A stretch of DNA of 45,311 nucleotides, taken from the NCBI GenBank assembly GCA_028277185.1, contig JANQGQ010000032.1:1-45311 (forward strand), in the 5' to 3' direction. A program made the position numbers and the translations under genes. The notes under the pieces were generated by a model that worked only from the letters and a program-made list of their open reading frames with translations, did no database searches and was not told the DNA's origin. Shown in pieces: positions 7,339 to 16,518 of the stretch. This DNA is from Woeseiaceae bacterium. GTDB lineage: Bacteria > Pseudomonadota > Gammaproteobacteria > Steroidobacterales > Woeseiaceae. Every line of letters begins with the position of its first letter. Within the stretch, counting starts at the first letter, position 1.

Positions 7339-9711
7339 ATGTCAGCGCAACACCCGAACAAGACCACCAGAGTTTCCGTGGTAGGCGGCGGACCCGGAGG
7401 GCTGTACTTTGCCCTGCTCACGAAGAAGCGGCGCCCGGATATCGAGATCGACGTCTACGAGCAGAACCGGGCGGACGACACCTTCGGGTTCGGCGTCGTG
7501 TTTTCCGACGAGACGCTCGATGAATTTCTGAGTGCGGACCCGGAATCCTACGAGCTGATTCGCGACAGCTTTGCCTACTGGACCGACATCGTCATCGAAC
7601 GGGAAGGCCGAAGGACCGTGATCGGCGGCAACGGTTTTGCCGGTTGCAGCCGGATGACGCTGTTGATGCTGCTGCAGCAGCGCTGTCGGGACGTCGGCGT
7701 CCGCCTGCATTTCGAAGCGCGTGTGGACGTCGACGAACTCGAGGAACGGTTCGCCGACTCCGACATCATCGTGGATGCCGGCGGCGTGAACAGCCCGATA
7801 CGGGACAAGTACCGGGAGGGTTTCGGCGCAACGATCACCGAGGAGCGCAATAAGTTCGCCTGGCTCGGGTCCGCAACGCCGCTCGACGCGTTCACGTTCT
7901 TTTTCCGCGAGACCGGGCACGGTCCCATCTGCGCGCATACCTACCAGTACGAGAAGGGCCATTCCACCTGGGTCATTGAGACGACGCCCGAATGCTGGGA
8001 AGCCTGCGGTTTCGGCGAACTCGACGAGACCGCGAACGCCGCGCGCTTAAGCGAGATTTTCGCGGCGGAACTCAAGGGCCATGAGCTGCTGACGAATCGC
8101 TCGTTCTGGCGCAACTTCCCGACGATCCGCTGCGAGCGCTGGCACCATCGCAACATCGTGCTGCTCGGCGACTGCAAGGCGACGGCGCACTGGTCCATCG
8201 GCTCGGGTACGAAGCTTGCGATGGAGTGCGCGATAGCGCTGTCGGACGCCGTGATCGAAAATGACGGCGACGCCGACGCGGCTTTCGCGCAGTACGAGCG
8301 CGAACGGCGAACGCCCGTCGAGATTATCCAGCACAATGCCAACGTGTCGCTGCGCTGGTTCGAGAACATGCCGATGCACATGCACAAGAGCGACACGGCA
8401 TTCGCATTCTCCTGCATGTCGCGCTCGAAGTCCGTCGACTGGGACAACCTCAAGCTGCGCGACCCCGGTTTCCTGAAACAGGCCGAGGACGATTTCTACG
8501 AGCGCTACGAGCGCGAAACCGGCCGGGATCTCGGCGGCGTGCGGCCGACGCCGATGTTCACACCGTTTACGCTCAGGGGCATGACGGTGGCCAACCGGGT
8601 CGTGATGGCGCCGATGGCACAGTACTCCGCCATCGACGGCGATCCGCAGGACTGGCATTTCGTCCATCTGGGCGCCCGCGCGATGGGCGGCGCGGGGTTG
8701 ATCTTCACCGAGATGACCTGCCCCGCACCCGACGCGCGGATTACCGACCGCTGCACCGGCATGTGGAGCGACCGGCAGCGCGAAATCTGGAGCCGGCTGG
8801 TCGACTTCGTTCACGGCACGACGCAGGCGAAGATCTGCATGCAGCTCGGCCACGCCGGGCGCAAGGGTTCCACGAAGCCGCCGGACGAAGGCATGGACCT
8901 GCCAAAGGACGCGGACAACTGGCCGCTCTGTTCGGCCTCGCCGATACCCTACATAGAAGGTACGTCGGCGGTACCGGCGGAGCTGGACCGCGACGGGATG
9001 TCCGCGATCCGCGACGAGTTCGTCGGCGCCGCCGAGCGCGCCGCCGCGGCTGGTTTCGACATGCTGGAGCTGCACTGCGCTCACGGCTATCTGCTGGCCA
9101 GCTTCCTCTCGCCGCTCACCAATCGGCGCAGCGACGACTACGGCGGCCCGGTCGAAAACCGGGTCCGCTTTCCGCTGGAGGTGTTCAGCGCCGTCCGCGC
9201 GGTCTGGCCCGACGACAGGCCGATGTCCGTGCGCCTGTCGTGCTCCGACTGGGCGCCGGACGGACTTTCGCTGGACGACCTCGTCGCGATCGGGTCGGCG
9301 TTCAGGCAGGCTGGCGCCGACATCCTGCACGCCTCTTCGGGCGAGACGGTCAAATGGCAGAAGCCGGTGTGGGGCCGGATGTGGCAGACACCGTTTGCCG
9401 AGCACCTCAAGCACCATGTCGGCATCCCGACGATCGCAGTCGGCGACATCACGCTGCCCGCGCAGATCAACACGATCATCGCGGATCAGCGTGCCGACCT
9501 CTGCGCGCTGGGCCGGCCGCACCTGAACAGTCCGCACTTCACCCGGCTTGCGGCCGGACACTACGGCGTGGACACGCAGCAATGGCCGGTACCGTACGAG
9601 TCAGGCTGCTATCAGCTGTTCTCAAACGCCCGCAAGAACAACGAAAAGGCGCTCGAGCTCGCGCTGAAGGCGCGGCCCAACCGCCGCCACTACCAGCAGG
9701 CGGAAGGTTAG
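7339..9711 (+). CDS. Bifunctional flavoprotein: 2-aminobenzoyl-CoA monooxygenase/reductase or salicylyl-CoA 5-hydroxylase type
   Basis: 790 residues in two domains. Residues 1-395 form a class A flavin monooxygenase with the FAD motif VVGGGPGGLYFAL (14-26) and the later segment RNIVLLGDCKATAHWSIGSG. Residues 405-790 form an Old Yellow Enzyme/YqjM-like barrel, beginning PMFTPFTLRGMTVANRVVMAP and including LELHCAHGYLLASFLSPLTNRRSD broken across its helix. This exact fusion is known for 2-aminobenzoyl-CoA monooxygenase/reductase, which hydroxylates and then reduces the ring of the CoA ester; the first domain alone resembles salicylyl-CoA 5-hydroxylase. ATG 7339 is preferred over GTG 7336 because GAGAGGA lies 5 nt upstream. 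Key catabolic enzyme of the operon. Confidence 0.93.
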   Translation: MSAQHPNKTTRVSVVGGGPGGLYFALLTKKRRPDIEIDVYEQNRADDTFGFGVVFSDETLDEFLSADPESYELIRDSFAYWTDIVIEREGRRTVIGGNGFAGCSRMTLLMLLQQRCRDVGVRLHFEARVDVDELEERFADSDIIVDAGGVNSPIRDKYREGFGATITEERNKFAWLGSATPLDAFTFFFRETGHGPICAHTYQYEKGHSTWVIETTPECWEACGFGELDETANAARLSEIFAAELKGHELLTNRSFWRNFPTIRCERWHHRNIVLLGDCKATAHWSIGSGTKLAMECAIALSDAVIENDGDADAAFAQYERERRTPVEIIQHNANVSLRWFENMPMHMHKSDTAFAFSCMSRSKSVDWDNLKLRDPGFLKQAEDDFYERYERETGRDLGGVRPTPMFTPFTLRGMTVANRVVMAPMAQYSAIDGDPQDWHFVHLGARAMGGAGLIFTEMTCPAPDARITDRCTGMWSDRQREIWSRLVDFVHGTTQAKICMQLGHAGRKGSTKPPDEGMDLPKDADNWPLCSASPIPYIEGTSAVPAELDRDGMSAIRDEFVGAAERAAAAGFDMLELHCAHGYLLASFLSPLTNRRSDDYGGPVENRVRFPLEVFSAVRAVWPDDRPMSVRLSCSDWAPDGLSLDDLVAIGSAFRQAGADILHASSGETVKWQKPVWGRMWQTPFAEHLKHHVGIPTIAVGDITLPAQINTIIADQRADLCALGRPHLNSPHFTRLAAGHYGVDTQQWPVPYESGCYQLFSNARKNNEKALELALKARPNRRHYQQAEG

Positions 9712-9744
9712 AGGCGGCCACGAACTGTCCCGGGAGCGCCTCTA

Positions 9745-11226
<1,482 letters not shown>

Positions 11227-11236
11227 GACGTATAAG

Positions 11237-11252
11237 CGGCTCACGTGAGCCG
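11237..11252. other. Perfect 16-bp palindrome after the operon
   Basis: CGGCTCACGTGAGCCG is a perfect 16-bp inverted repeat 10 bp after the stop codon of the Old Yellow Enzyme. It could fold as a 6-bp stem with an ACGT loop. No T-tract follows, so it is not a classical rho-independent terminator; it may be a transcript-end hairpin or a protein-binding site. It also marks the border between the catabolic operon and the patchwork region. Confidence 0.4.
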
Positions 11253-11286
11253 TCGAGTCCGGTAGTGCGAACAAACGAAGCGGTCA

Positions 11287-11922
11287 TTGCGGGAAGGCGG
11301 CGCGGGCGCACTCGGCATCAGGCGAAATCGCCGCCGCGGGATCGAGCTGCTGCGCGGCGAGGCCTGTTTCGATGTTGATCACGATCCGGGTCGGCCGTTC
11401 GTCATCGAGGCGGGCGCCGCTGCGATACGGGCGTTGGGCACCAGTTTCGCGGCGCATCTGAACTACGACGTCGTGCGGGTCACAGTGATGGAACGTGTCG
11501 TAGAGGTGACGCAGGCCTCGTTGCATGACGAATCCAAAAGTGATCCGTCGAGCGTCCGTCGCAGCGAACCGCCGCCGGCGCGGGTATGTAAAGGACAGCG
11601 TATCGAATACGGTCAGCGTGTTGGCCGCGTTGCCGAAATACCGGTGAAGGCAATCGATCGCGATCTCGCTTGGCGGCAAGGTCTGTTGATTTTCGACAAT
11701 CAATCGCTCGACGAAGTCATCCGGGAAATCGAACGGTATACCGATACGCGACTGATCATTGCCGACGGCGAACTGCATCGACTGCAGGTCGGCGGCGCGT
11801 TTCGCGCCGGGGATCTCGAAGCCGTGTTGGAGTTCTTCGAGAAACTGCAGATAGATGTCGATAAGGATGGCGCGGACAACACGATTCACCTGACCGCCTC
11901 CGCCACGGACGGTCGCAAGTAG
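11287..11922 (+). pseudogene. Truncated FecR-family protein (C-terminal part)
   Basis: The translation matches the second half of FecR-type anti-sigma/signalling proteins. The FecR beta-sheet core (GIELLRGEACFDVDHDPGRP, then VIEAGAAAIRALGTSFAAHL) is followed by the C-terminal DUF4974-like segment with WRQGLLIFDNQSLDEVIREI and VGGAFRAGDLEAVLEFFEKL. The N-terminal cytoplasmic sigma-binding domain and the membrane helix, about 150 residues, are missing: upstream of about 11290 the sequence no longer aligns. No ECF sigma gene lies beside it. I read this as a broken gene; the apparent start codon has no ribosome site. The open frame has stayed intact, so a recent truncation is likely. Confidence 0.7.
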
Positions 11923-12016
11923 CCAAAGGCTTGCAACAAAACTGCAACAATTACCCCTCCACGATTGTATGTATAGGAAGCAACTAAGAACTTAAGAGCT
12001 CTTCGGGGAGGGGGTA

Positions 12017-12220
12017 ATGATGTTAAGTCCTATATATGGCCGGGTGCGTACAGCCGTTCAGCGCATTGGTTTCCCGGTCGTCGTTCTCGGCCGCGGCCGA
12101 TTTGTCGAAATCCGTCTTCACGGTATAGATAAGCATGGGGTTTCGACGTGCCACGGAACGATCAGGTTGTCGCCCTTGCCTTGGGTCCATGTGCCTGGCT
12201 GACTTGCAGTTTCGAAAAAG
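12017..12220 (+). pseudogene. Possible decayed 5' end of a TonB-dependent receptor
   Basis: A strong ribosome site (GGGGAGGGGGTA) precedes the ATG at 12017, about 95 bp after the FecR fragment, which is where a TonB receptor normally starts. The first frame gives a signal-like start (QRIGFPVVVLG). A second frame gives AAADLSKSV, and a third gives WGFDVPRNDQVVALALG, which resembles the STN domain pattern FDxPxxxxxxALxxFA. Two frameshifts and an in-frame stop would be needed. The receptor body is absent. Speculative; it rests on order and a weak pattern match. Confidence 0.25.
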
Positions 12221-12283
12221 TGTGAGACCTTAGTTTCAGAGGAGCCAAAACAGGAGGGACATGTTTTGAAAGCCCTATTGAAG

Positions 12284-12414
12284 TAACCCGGAGACGGGAT
12301 TGGCGGCTGCTCACCGTCAATGAGCTAACCGGGTTAGGTTCGAGCAAGTCGACATAGCAACTCGACGAACCTGGCCATAGTGAGCCGAGAGCGCTCCACA
12401 CCTTGCTGGGTGTG
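12284..12414. other. Cluster of three stem-loops in non-coding DNA
   Basis: Three inverted repeats follow each other: TAACCCGG (12284-12291) with CCGGGTTA (12329-12336); AGGTTCG (12336-12342) with CGAACCT (12366-12372); and CACACC (12397-12402) with GGTGTG (12409-12414). The first two stems abut exactly at 12336. The arrangement could be a structured RNA, a recombination site or remains of a mobile element end. No promoter or terminator could be assigned, so I do not call it an RNA gene. Confidence 0.35.
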
Positions 12415-12563
12415 CCCAAACTCGGCTTGCTATCTCGTCGACGTCGATCCTTTATTGCGGCGCTGCCGGCCCGTCATTCGGCTTTTGTTGCTGGCAGGAG
12501 CAGCCTTGCACAGCTACGCGTACTTGCTGCGGACACTTCCCGAAAAATCGTAATTGTCTCGAA

Positions 12564-12860
12564 TCATTTCCGCGTCCGCCAATTTGCAGGATTTCGGGCA
12601 AGGTGGTCTACGGCAACGACGTGGACGGTCGTGTCAACGACTTTGTAGTAAACGCCGACCGGAAATCGCTGCAAGATAGCCCGACGTGTTCCTCGATAGA
12701 GCTCCGCATAAATCAACGGAGTCTCTTCAAGACTCGATAGCGTTTTCTCAAGCTCGACTTTCAACCGCTGTCCGAGTCCGGCAGCTTGCGAATCATACCA
12801 GCGATTTAGACGATCGAGATCTCGCTCGGCATCTCGCCGAATGCGGATTCGGTACGTCAC
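12564..12860 (-). CDS. ParE/RelE-type toxin
   Basis: A 98-residue ParE-family toxin with the segments RIRRDAERDLDRLNRWYDSQA, GTRRAILQRFPVGVYYKVVD and VHVVAVDHLARNPANWRTR, the normal fold order and length. I use the GTG at 12860, whose GTGA overlaps the antitoxin stop, instead of a longer reading frame from 12896; the longer form would add 12 residues unlike the family. ParE toxins poison gyrase, while RelE relatives cut mRNA at the ribosome; the sequence suggests the ParE side but activity is untested. It forms a two-gene module with the antitoxin immediately upstream. Confidence 0.88.
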   Translation of the reverse strand: MTYRIRIRRDAERDLDRLNRWYDSQAAGLGQRLKVELEKTLSSLEETPLIYAELYRGTRRAILQRFPVGVYYKVVDTTVHVVAVDHLARNPANWRTRK

Positions 12861-13075
12861 TTCCTGGCAAAAACCCTCGCCTTGACGTCTGACCACCGTG
12901 ATCCGGCGTCCGGGTTTTTGTCGAGTTCATCTAAACGTTGGTCTAGTAGGTGTCGTTCATCGTCGGACAATTCCAGCGACTCTGGGTCGTCCGCAATGCT
13001 GGCCCAAATTGAGGCGACAATTTCCAGTCGTTCCTCGACGGACAGATTCAGAATTTCGTCTAAACGCACAGCCAT
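12857..13075 (-). CDS. Antitoxin of the addiction-module (CHP02574-like) family
   Basis: A 72-residue acidic helical protein of the family that pairs with ParE-type toxins, with the N-terminal segment ILNLSVEERLEIVASIWASI and the middle LSDDERHLLDQRLDELDKNP followed by SRW. It lies upstream of the toxin, and the stop and start overlap by 4 bp, so the two are co-translated. Antitoxins of this kind wrap the toxin with their C-terminal half; there is no obvious separate DNA-binding domain. Its presence next to broken FecR sequence marks this stretch as an accessory patch. Confidence 0.88.
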   Translation of the reverse strand: MAVRLDEILNLSVEERLEIVASIWASIADDPESLELSDDERHLLDQRLDELDKNPDAGSRWSDVKARVFARK

Positions 13076-13201
13076 CGGAGCATGTTACGTCGTGTCTGTG
13101 CTGGCGACAACGAACGTATCAAGGCGATTTGATGCAAAAAGCACCGCGGCAGGACGTAGGCGAGGCTGCCCCGGCATGAGGAGGCTTGCAATAGATCTAT
13201 T

Positions 13202-13219
13202 TGTCGATTATTCTCGACA
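13202..13219. promoter_or_regulatory. ArsR operator candidate
   Basis: TGTCGA (13202-13207) and TCGACA (13214-13219) form a perfect 6-bp inverted repeat with a 6-nt AT-rich spacer, ending 1 nt before the arsR ATG. Size, spacing and AT-rich centre are typical of ArsR/SmtB operators. Binding here would block both arsR and the downstream arsI. The site occupies the usual ribosome-site position; the nearest purine-rich tract is GAGGAGG near 13178. Confidence 0.6.
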
Positions 13220-13220
13220 T

Positions 13221-13577
13221 ATGGAAATTAAAGACGCTGTAGAGGCGCTGACGGCGCTTGCACAGGAGAGCCGGCTTGCAGCCTTCCAACTGCTCGTTCG
13301 CGCCGGCGCGCCGGGACTTCCGGCCGGCGACATAGCTCGTGCCCTGAACATCCCGCACAACACCTTATCCACGCATCTGTCGACGCTGACGCGAAGCGGA
13401 CTCCTCTCTTCCCGACGGGACAGCCGCCGCATCATATACAGCGTCGATTTCGAGGGCACCCGGGCGCTGCTGGCCTTCCTTCTCGAGGACTGCTGCCAGG
13501 GTGCGCCCGACGTCTGCAGTCCCGCTATCGACAGCGTGCTTGCGGGCTGCTGCGCGAACTCAGGCAAAGGAGAATGA
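13221..13577 (+). CDS. arsR: ArsR/SmtB family arsenical-responsive repressor
   Basis: 118 residues with a winged HTH (recognition part LNIPHNTLSTHLSTLTRSGL at about 42-61, wing SSRRDSRRIIYSV). The C-terminal part carries Cys91, Cys92 and Cys99, then Cys110 and Cys111. The CC-x6-C pattern after the last helix resembles the As(III) site of Acidithiobacillus-type ArsR (a CC pair plus a third Cys a few residues on). The ATG at 13221 gives the normal family N-terminus (MEIKDAVEALTALAQESRL); an in-frame ATG at 13176 would add 15 residues across the operator. It is followed 4 bp later by arsI, so it likely regulates organoarsenical or arsenite resistance. Confidence 0.9.
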   Translation: MEIKDAVEALTALAQESRLAAFQLLVRAGAPGLPAGDIARALNIPHNTLSTHLSTLTRSGLLSSRRDSRRIIYSVDFEGTRALLAFLLEDCCQGAPDVCSPAIDSVLAGCCANSGKGE

Positions 13578-13581
13578 AACC

Positions 13582-13989
13582 ATGAAGAGACTGCACGTAA
13601 ATGTCGGCGTCGACGATCTCGCGGCGTCGGTACGCTTCTATACCCGCTTGTTCGATGCGGAGCCGACCGTTCTGAAAGAGGACTACGCACGCTGGATGCT
13701 CGAGGATCCGCGCGTGAACTTCGCTATCGGACGAGGCTGCGCCGGAAGCGGCGTCAACCATCTGGGCATCCAGGTCGAGGACGAAGCCGAGCTGAACGAA
13801 GTGTACGAGCGGCTCGAGCAGGCCGACGGTTCCATCATCGACGAAGGTGAGACGACCTGCTGCTACGCCCGCTCGACGAAACGCTGGATCACCGATCCGC
13901 AGGGCGTGGAGTGGGAGACGTTCCTGACCCACGGTCAGGCGACGACTTATGGGCAGAGGCGCGACAGAGAGGAACAGAACGGAAGCTGA
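13582..13989 (+). CDS. arsI: ArsI-type C-As lyase (glyoxalase/dioxygenase superfamily)
   Basis: A 135-residue vicinal-oxygen-chelate protein of the ArsI/CadI family. The hallmark vicinal cysteine pair is Cys93-Cys94 in ETTCCYARSTKRW. Candidate Fe(II) ligands are His5, His60 and Glu112, matching the known H/H/E spacing of ArsI enzymes. ArsI splits the carbon-arsenic bond of trivalent organoarsenicals such as methylarsenite, giving As(III). The ATG at 13582 follows AAAGGAG closely and lies 4 bp after arsR, so the two form an operon. No arsenite efflux pump, ArsC or ArsM is in the window, so efflux must be encoded elsewhere. It converges with the 4Fe-4S protein at 14013. Confidence 0.9.
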   Translation: MKRLHVNVGVDDLAASVRFYTRLFDAEPTVLKEDYARWMLEDPRVNFAIGRGCAGSGVNHLGIQVEDEAELNEVYERLEQADGSIIDEGETTCCYARSTKRWITDPQGVEWETFLTHGQATTYGQRRDREEQNGS

Positions 13990-14012
13990 GCCGGCGCCCG
14001 CCCGGCCGCCGT

Positions 14013-14972
14013 TCAGGAATTCCGGTCGCCAGCGCGTTTCGCGAGCCGCGACAGGATCTTGTCGCCGGCGCCCGGGCGGGACCACGGGCAGGTTACGATG
14101 CAGATCGCGCAACCTAGTGCCTCGCCGAAGTAGGGGATGCACTTGTCGAAGTCGACGTACCATTTCTCGACGCCGCGCACCAGGTGCTTGTCGTTCGAGA
14201 TGGCAACCGGCGGGCATGCGTTGGTGCAGGCCTGGCAGCGCATGCAGTAGTCGTCGATGCCGAACTCGTCCGGGGAATCTCCGATCAGCGGCATGTCGGT
14301 CGTTACGGCCGACAGGCGGAACCGCGAGCCCAGCTCGCGATTGATCAGCGAACCGTGCTTGCCTAGCTCGCCCAGACCCGCGGCAATGGCGGCCGGAAGC
14401 ATGTTGATTGCCGAGGCATAGGGTCCCTGCCAGGCTTTCGCGAAGTAACCCTGCCCGAGAATGTGGTTCGCAAGCTTGCGGCAGCTTCGCGCCGCGCGGT
14501 TGTACTCTTTCGCGACGACGACCGCCGCCGTCGGGTTCTCGAGGCTGGGCGGCGCCTGCACCAGCTCGTCGTAGTCCATCGCCACGCCCGTGAGGATGAT
14601 CCAGGGCTCGTCGACCTCGTAGCCCTCGTACACGAACATGGGGTCCATGCGGGCGATGCCGACGATATCGGCCTCGTTGTCCAGGGCGAAACGTTTGACT
14701 TCCTCAGTCCACGCCTCCGGACTCTGCTGCCGGGCCGCGTCGGCCTGTTCGATCGGAGCGGGTCCACGGCCACCCGGTGGCGTCGGCGAGAAATGCCGAC
14801 TCACTTCCGGCGACCGGTGCTGATAGTCGGTCACGAGCTTCTGCAGTTTGCCGTGCGTCTGCAGCTTCGGCGGATGCCAGAAGAACGGCGAGGCCCGGCG
14901 GACCCGGTCCTCGCCGAGGCCGTTGATCGCGTTGCCCGACACCTCCGGCATCGCGTCGACGAACAGCTGCAT
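14013..14972 (-). CDS. QueG/reductive-dehalogenase-like 4Fe-4S protein
   Basis: 319 residues. The C-terminal third has two ferredoxin-type cluster motifs: CMRCQACTNACPP and, after a CIPYFGEALG stretch, CAICIVTCPW. The preceding segment GLGELGKHGSLINRELGSRF and TTDMPL are typical of epoxyqueuosine reductase and reductive dehalogenases (cobalamin enzymes). It is shorter than most reductive dehalogenases and has no Tat signal. The start ATG 14972 lies just inside the end of iorB (overlap of a few bp), so it is probably co-expressed with iorAB and may exchange electrons with them. Whether it binds cobalamin cannot be told from the sequence. QueG itself would not normally sit here. Confidence 0.75.
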   Translation of the reverse strand: MQLFVDAMPEVSGNAINGLGEDRVRRASPFFWHPPKLQTHGKLQKLVTDYQHRSPEVSRHFSPTPPGGRGPAPIEQADAARQQSPEAWTEEVKRFALDNEADIVGIARMDPMFVYEGYEVDEPWIILTGVAMDYDELVQAPPSLENPTAAVVVAKEYNRAARSCRKLANHILGQGYFAKAWQGPYASAINMLPAAIAAGLGELGKHGSLINRELGSRFRLSAVTTDMPLIGDSPDEFGIDDYCMRCQACTNACPPVAISNDKHLVRGVEKWYVDFDKCIPYFGEALGCAICIVTCPWSRPGAGDKILSRLAKRAGDRNS

Positions 14973-14976
14973 CGGT

Positions 14977-16512
14977 TTATGCGCGGGCGGCTTCGGCACC
15001 GGAAGAATCCTGTTCGCCCTTTTCGAGACGCACGAGTGCGGCATTGAGCGCAACGCCGTTCTCGTCGGCGAGGGCGGCATTGTGCAGCCGGCGGGTGGCG
15101 TCGGCAGGATCCGGCTGCCGTTCCAGCGTGTCGAGAACGGCCGTGATCGCGGCGAAGTTCCTTAAGCCCCGGGCGTGCGTGTCGCCGTAGCCCTTGATGA
15201 GCCGTTGCAGCGCGGCAATCTCGGTCGCAAATGCCCGATCGCGGCCGGCCGCTTCGCGGATCAGGTCGAGCCAGTTTTCGATCCGCGCGGTTTCCTCCTG
15301 ATACTTGTAGCTTGATCGGCGCAGGAACTTAAGTGACGCCACGATGTACAGCGGTATGAAGCCGCGCAGCTTAGTGGTCGGCAGCCGCCGGCCCTTGCCC
15401 AGAAACACGCCGGTTATCCTGCGTGCCGCCTTCGAGCCGAGTATCCACTTCGCGATGCCCGGCGGCAGCAGATCGCAGATTTCCTCGATGCGCGGGTGCA
15501 TGTACTCGGAGACGTGAACGATCTGATCCGGCGCCGCGACGACGTCCCGGCGAAAGCGGCTGAATCGCGTCGCGCGCGTCTTCAGGTCGGCTACCCGGAC
15601 GATGTCGTCATAGGCCATCCACAGCGCGAGATGTTTGGCGACGGTCGTCGTCAGTTGGTAGTCGTCGTCGTCGAGCGCCAGAACGGTTTTCAGACGATCC
15701 AGATACAGTGTGCCGTAGCGCGGGTCCTGATGATCGACGACGCGCTTGAGGCCTTCGAAGGCCATGTGGTGCGTCACCTCGGGGAACTCGGTCTCGAGGC
15801 GCGTCAACAGCGGGCGCACGGCAGGAGCCGCGGTCGACTCCGGCGCTTCCGTTTCCTCCGCGGTCGGCAGAGTTTCGACAGCGCCCGATCGCACCGCATC
15901 GAAGCCGGCCGCGAAACCCGCCAGGTTGCGCTCGACGGCCCGGCCCTGCTCGCGGATCACGGCTTCGAACTCGTCCCGCGGCATCGGCAGTGCGTCCGAG
16001 CCCGCGAGCGCGCCGAACAATACCGAGCTGATGATGCTGTCCGTCGCTGCCGCGCAGGCTTCCATGTCGGCGCTCAGAAAACGACCGGCGGCCTTCTCCG
16101 CCGCGGCGTGAACACTGTCCGGACTGATGCGCGCGTCGCCCATGCCGATCTTCTCGCCGATCGCGTAGACGCGGTGCGACGAGGCGATCAACGTCGTATT
16201 GCCGGTCACGAAGCCGCGGTCGATCGCGCGGCCCGCCTCCATGATTTCCGAGGCGAGCACGATGTCGACGTCCCCAGGAACGGGCATCAGCGCCAGCACG
16301 GGTTCCTTCCGCTGCTCCTCGGCCAGTCGTCGCGGAAACAGCTCGATGTAATAAATCGTCGCGCCCGTGCGCTGCGCGACGCCCGGGACCGAAGTCGACT
16401 GCGCGATGTAGCCCGAGCGCTCACCGAGCTTGACTATCCAGCCCGAAAGAACGCCGCCGCCCTGGCCGCCGAGCGCCTGGATGGCAATCTTGAACGGGCG
16501 ATCGTCGCTCAT
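14977..16512 (-). CDS. iorB: Indolepyruvate:ferredoxin oxidoreductase beta subunit with C-terminal extension
   Basis: 511 residues, more than twice the ~200 of archaeal IorB. The N-terminal 200 residues are the pyruvate ferredoxin oxidoreductase gamma-type domain (KIAIQALGGQGGGVLSGWIV, then STSVPGVAQRTGATIYYIEL). From about residue 225 a mostly helical extension continues to the end, as in the long aerobic proteobacterial form (DUF6537-like). Together with IorA it should oxidatively decarboxylate an aryl-pyruvate to an aryl-acetyl-CoA. Only 6 bp separate it from iorA upstream, and its stop overlaps the 4Fe-4S gene start. Function of the extension is unknown. Confidence 0.88.
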   Translation of the reverse strand: MSDDRPFKIAIQALGGQGGGVLSGWIVKLGERSGYIAQSTSVPGVAQRTGATIYYIELFPRRLAEEQRKEPVLALMPVPGDVDIVLASEIMEAGRAIDRGFVTGNTTLIASSHRVYAIGEKIGMGDARISPDSVHAAAEKAAGRFLSADMEACAAATDSIISSVLFGALAGSDALPMPRDEFEAVIREQGRAVERNLAGFAAGFDAVRSGAVETLPTAEETEAPESTAAPAVRPLLTRLETEFPEVTHHMAFEGLKRVVDHQDPRYGTLYLDRLKTVLALDDDDYQLTTTVAKHLALWMAYDDIVRVADLKTRATRFSRFRRDVVAAPDQIVHVSEYMHPRIEEICDLLPPGIAKWILGSKAARRITGVFLGKGRRLPTTKLRGFIPLYIVASLKFLRRSSYKYQEETARIENWLDLIREAAGRDRAFATEIAALQRLIKGYGDTHARGLRNFAAITAVLDTLERQPDPADATRRLHNAALADENGVALNAALVRLEKGEQDSSGAEAARA

Positions 16513-16518
16513 CGGTGT

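Larger units (their letters stand above)
11923..12563. other. Long non-coding stretch with remnants and stem-loops
   Basis: About 640 bp without a convincing intact gene, visibly less GC-rich than the rest of the window. It holds a possible TonB-receptor remnant (about 12017-12220), a group of stem-loops (12284-12414) and unassigned sequence up to the toxin gene stop at 12564. Short reading frames here show no recognisable domain. I see no transposase remains I could defend. Confidence 0.6.

Noticed and set aside
12162..12419. 85-residue leftward frame in the non-coding stretch
   Set aside because: No domain similarity, no ribosome site and it crosses the stem-loop cluster; not enough support for a gene.
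12860..12896. Longer start for the ParE-type toxin
   Set aside because: The extra 12 residues overlap the antitoxin coding sequence and do not resemble the family, whereas GTG at 12860 overlaps the antitoxin stop in the usual way.
12882..13220. Extended N-terminus of the ArsR protein
   Set aside because: The extra sequence is read antisense through the antitoxin gene and across the operator; ArsR proteins of this type are about 110-120 residues.
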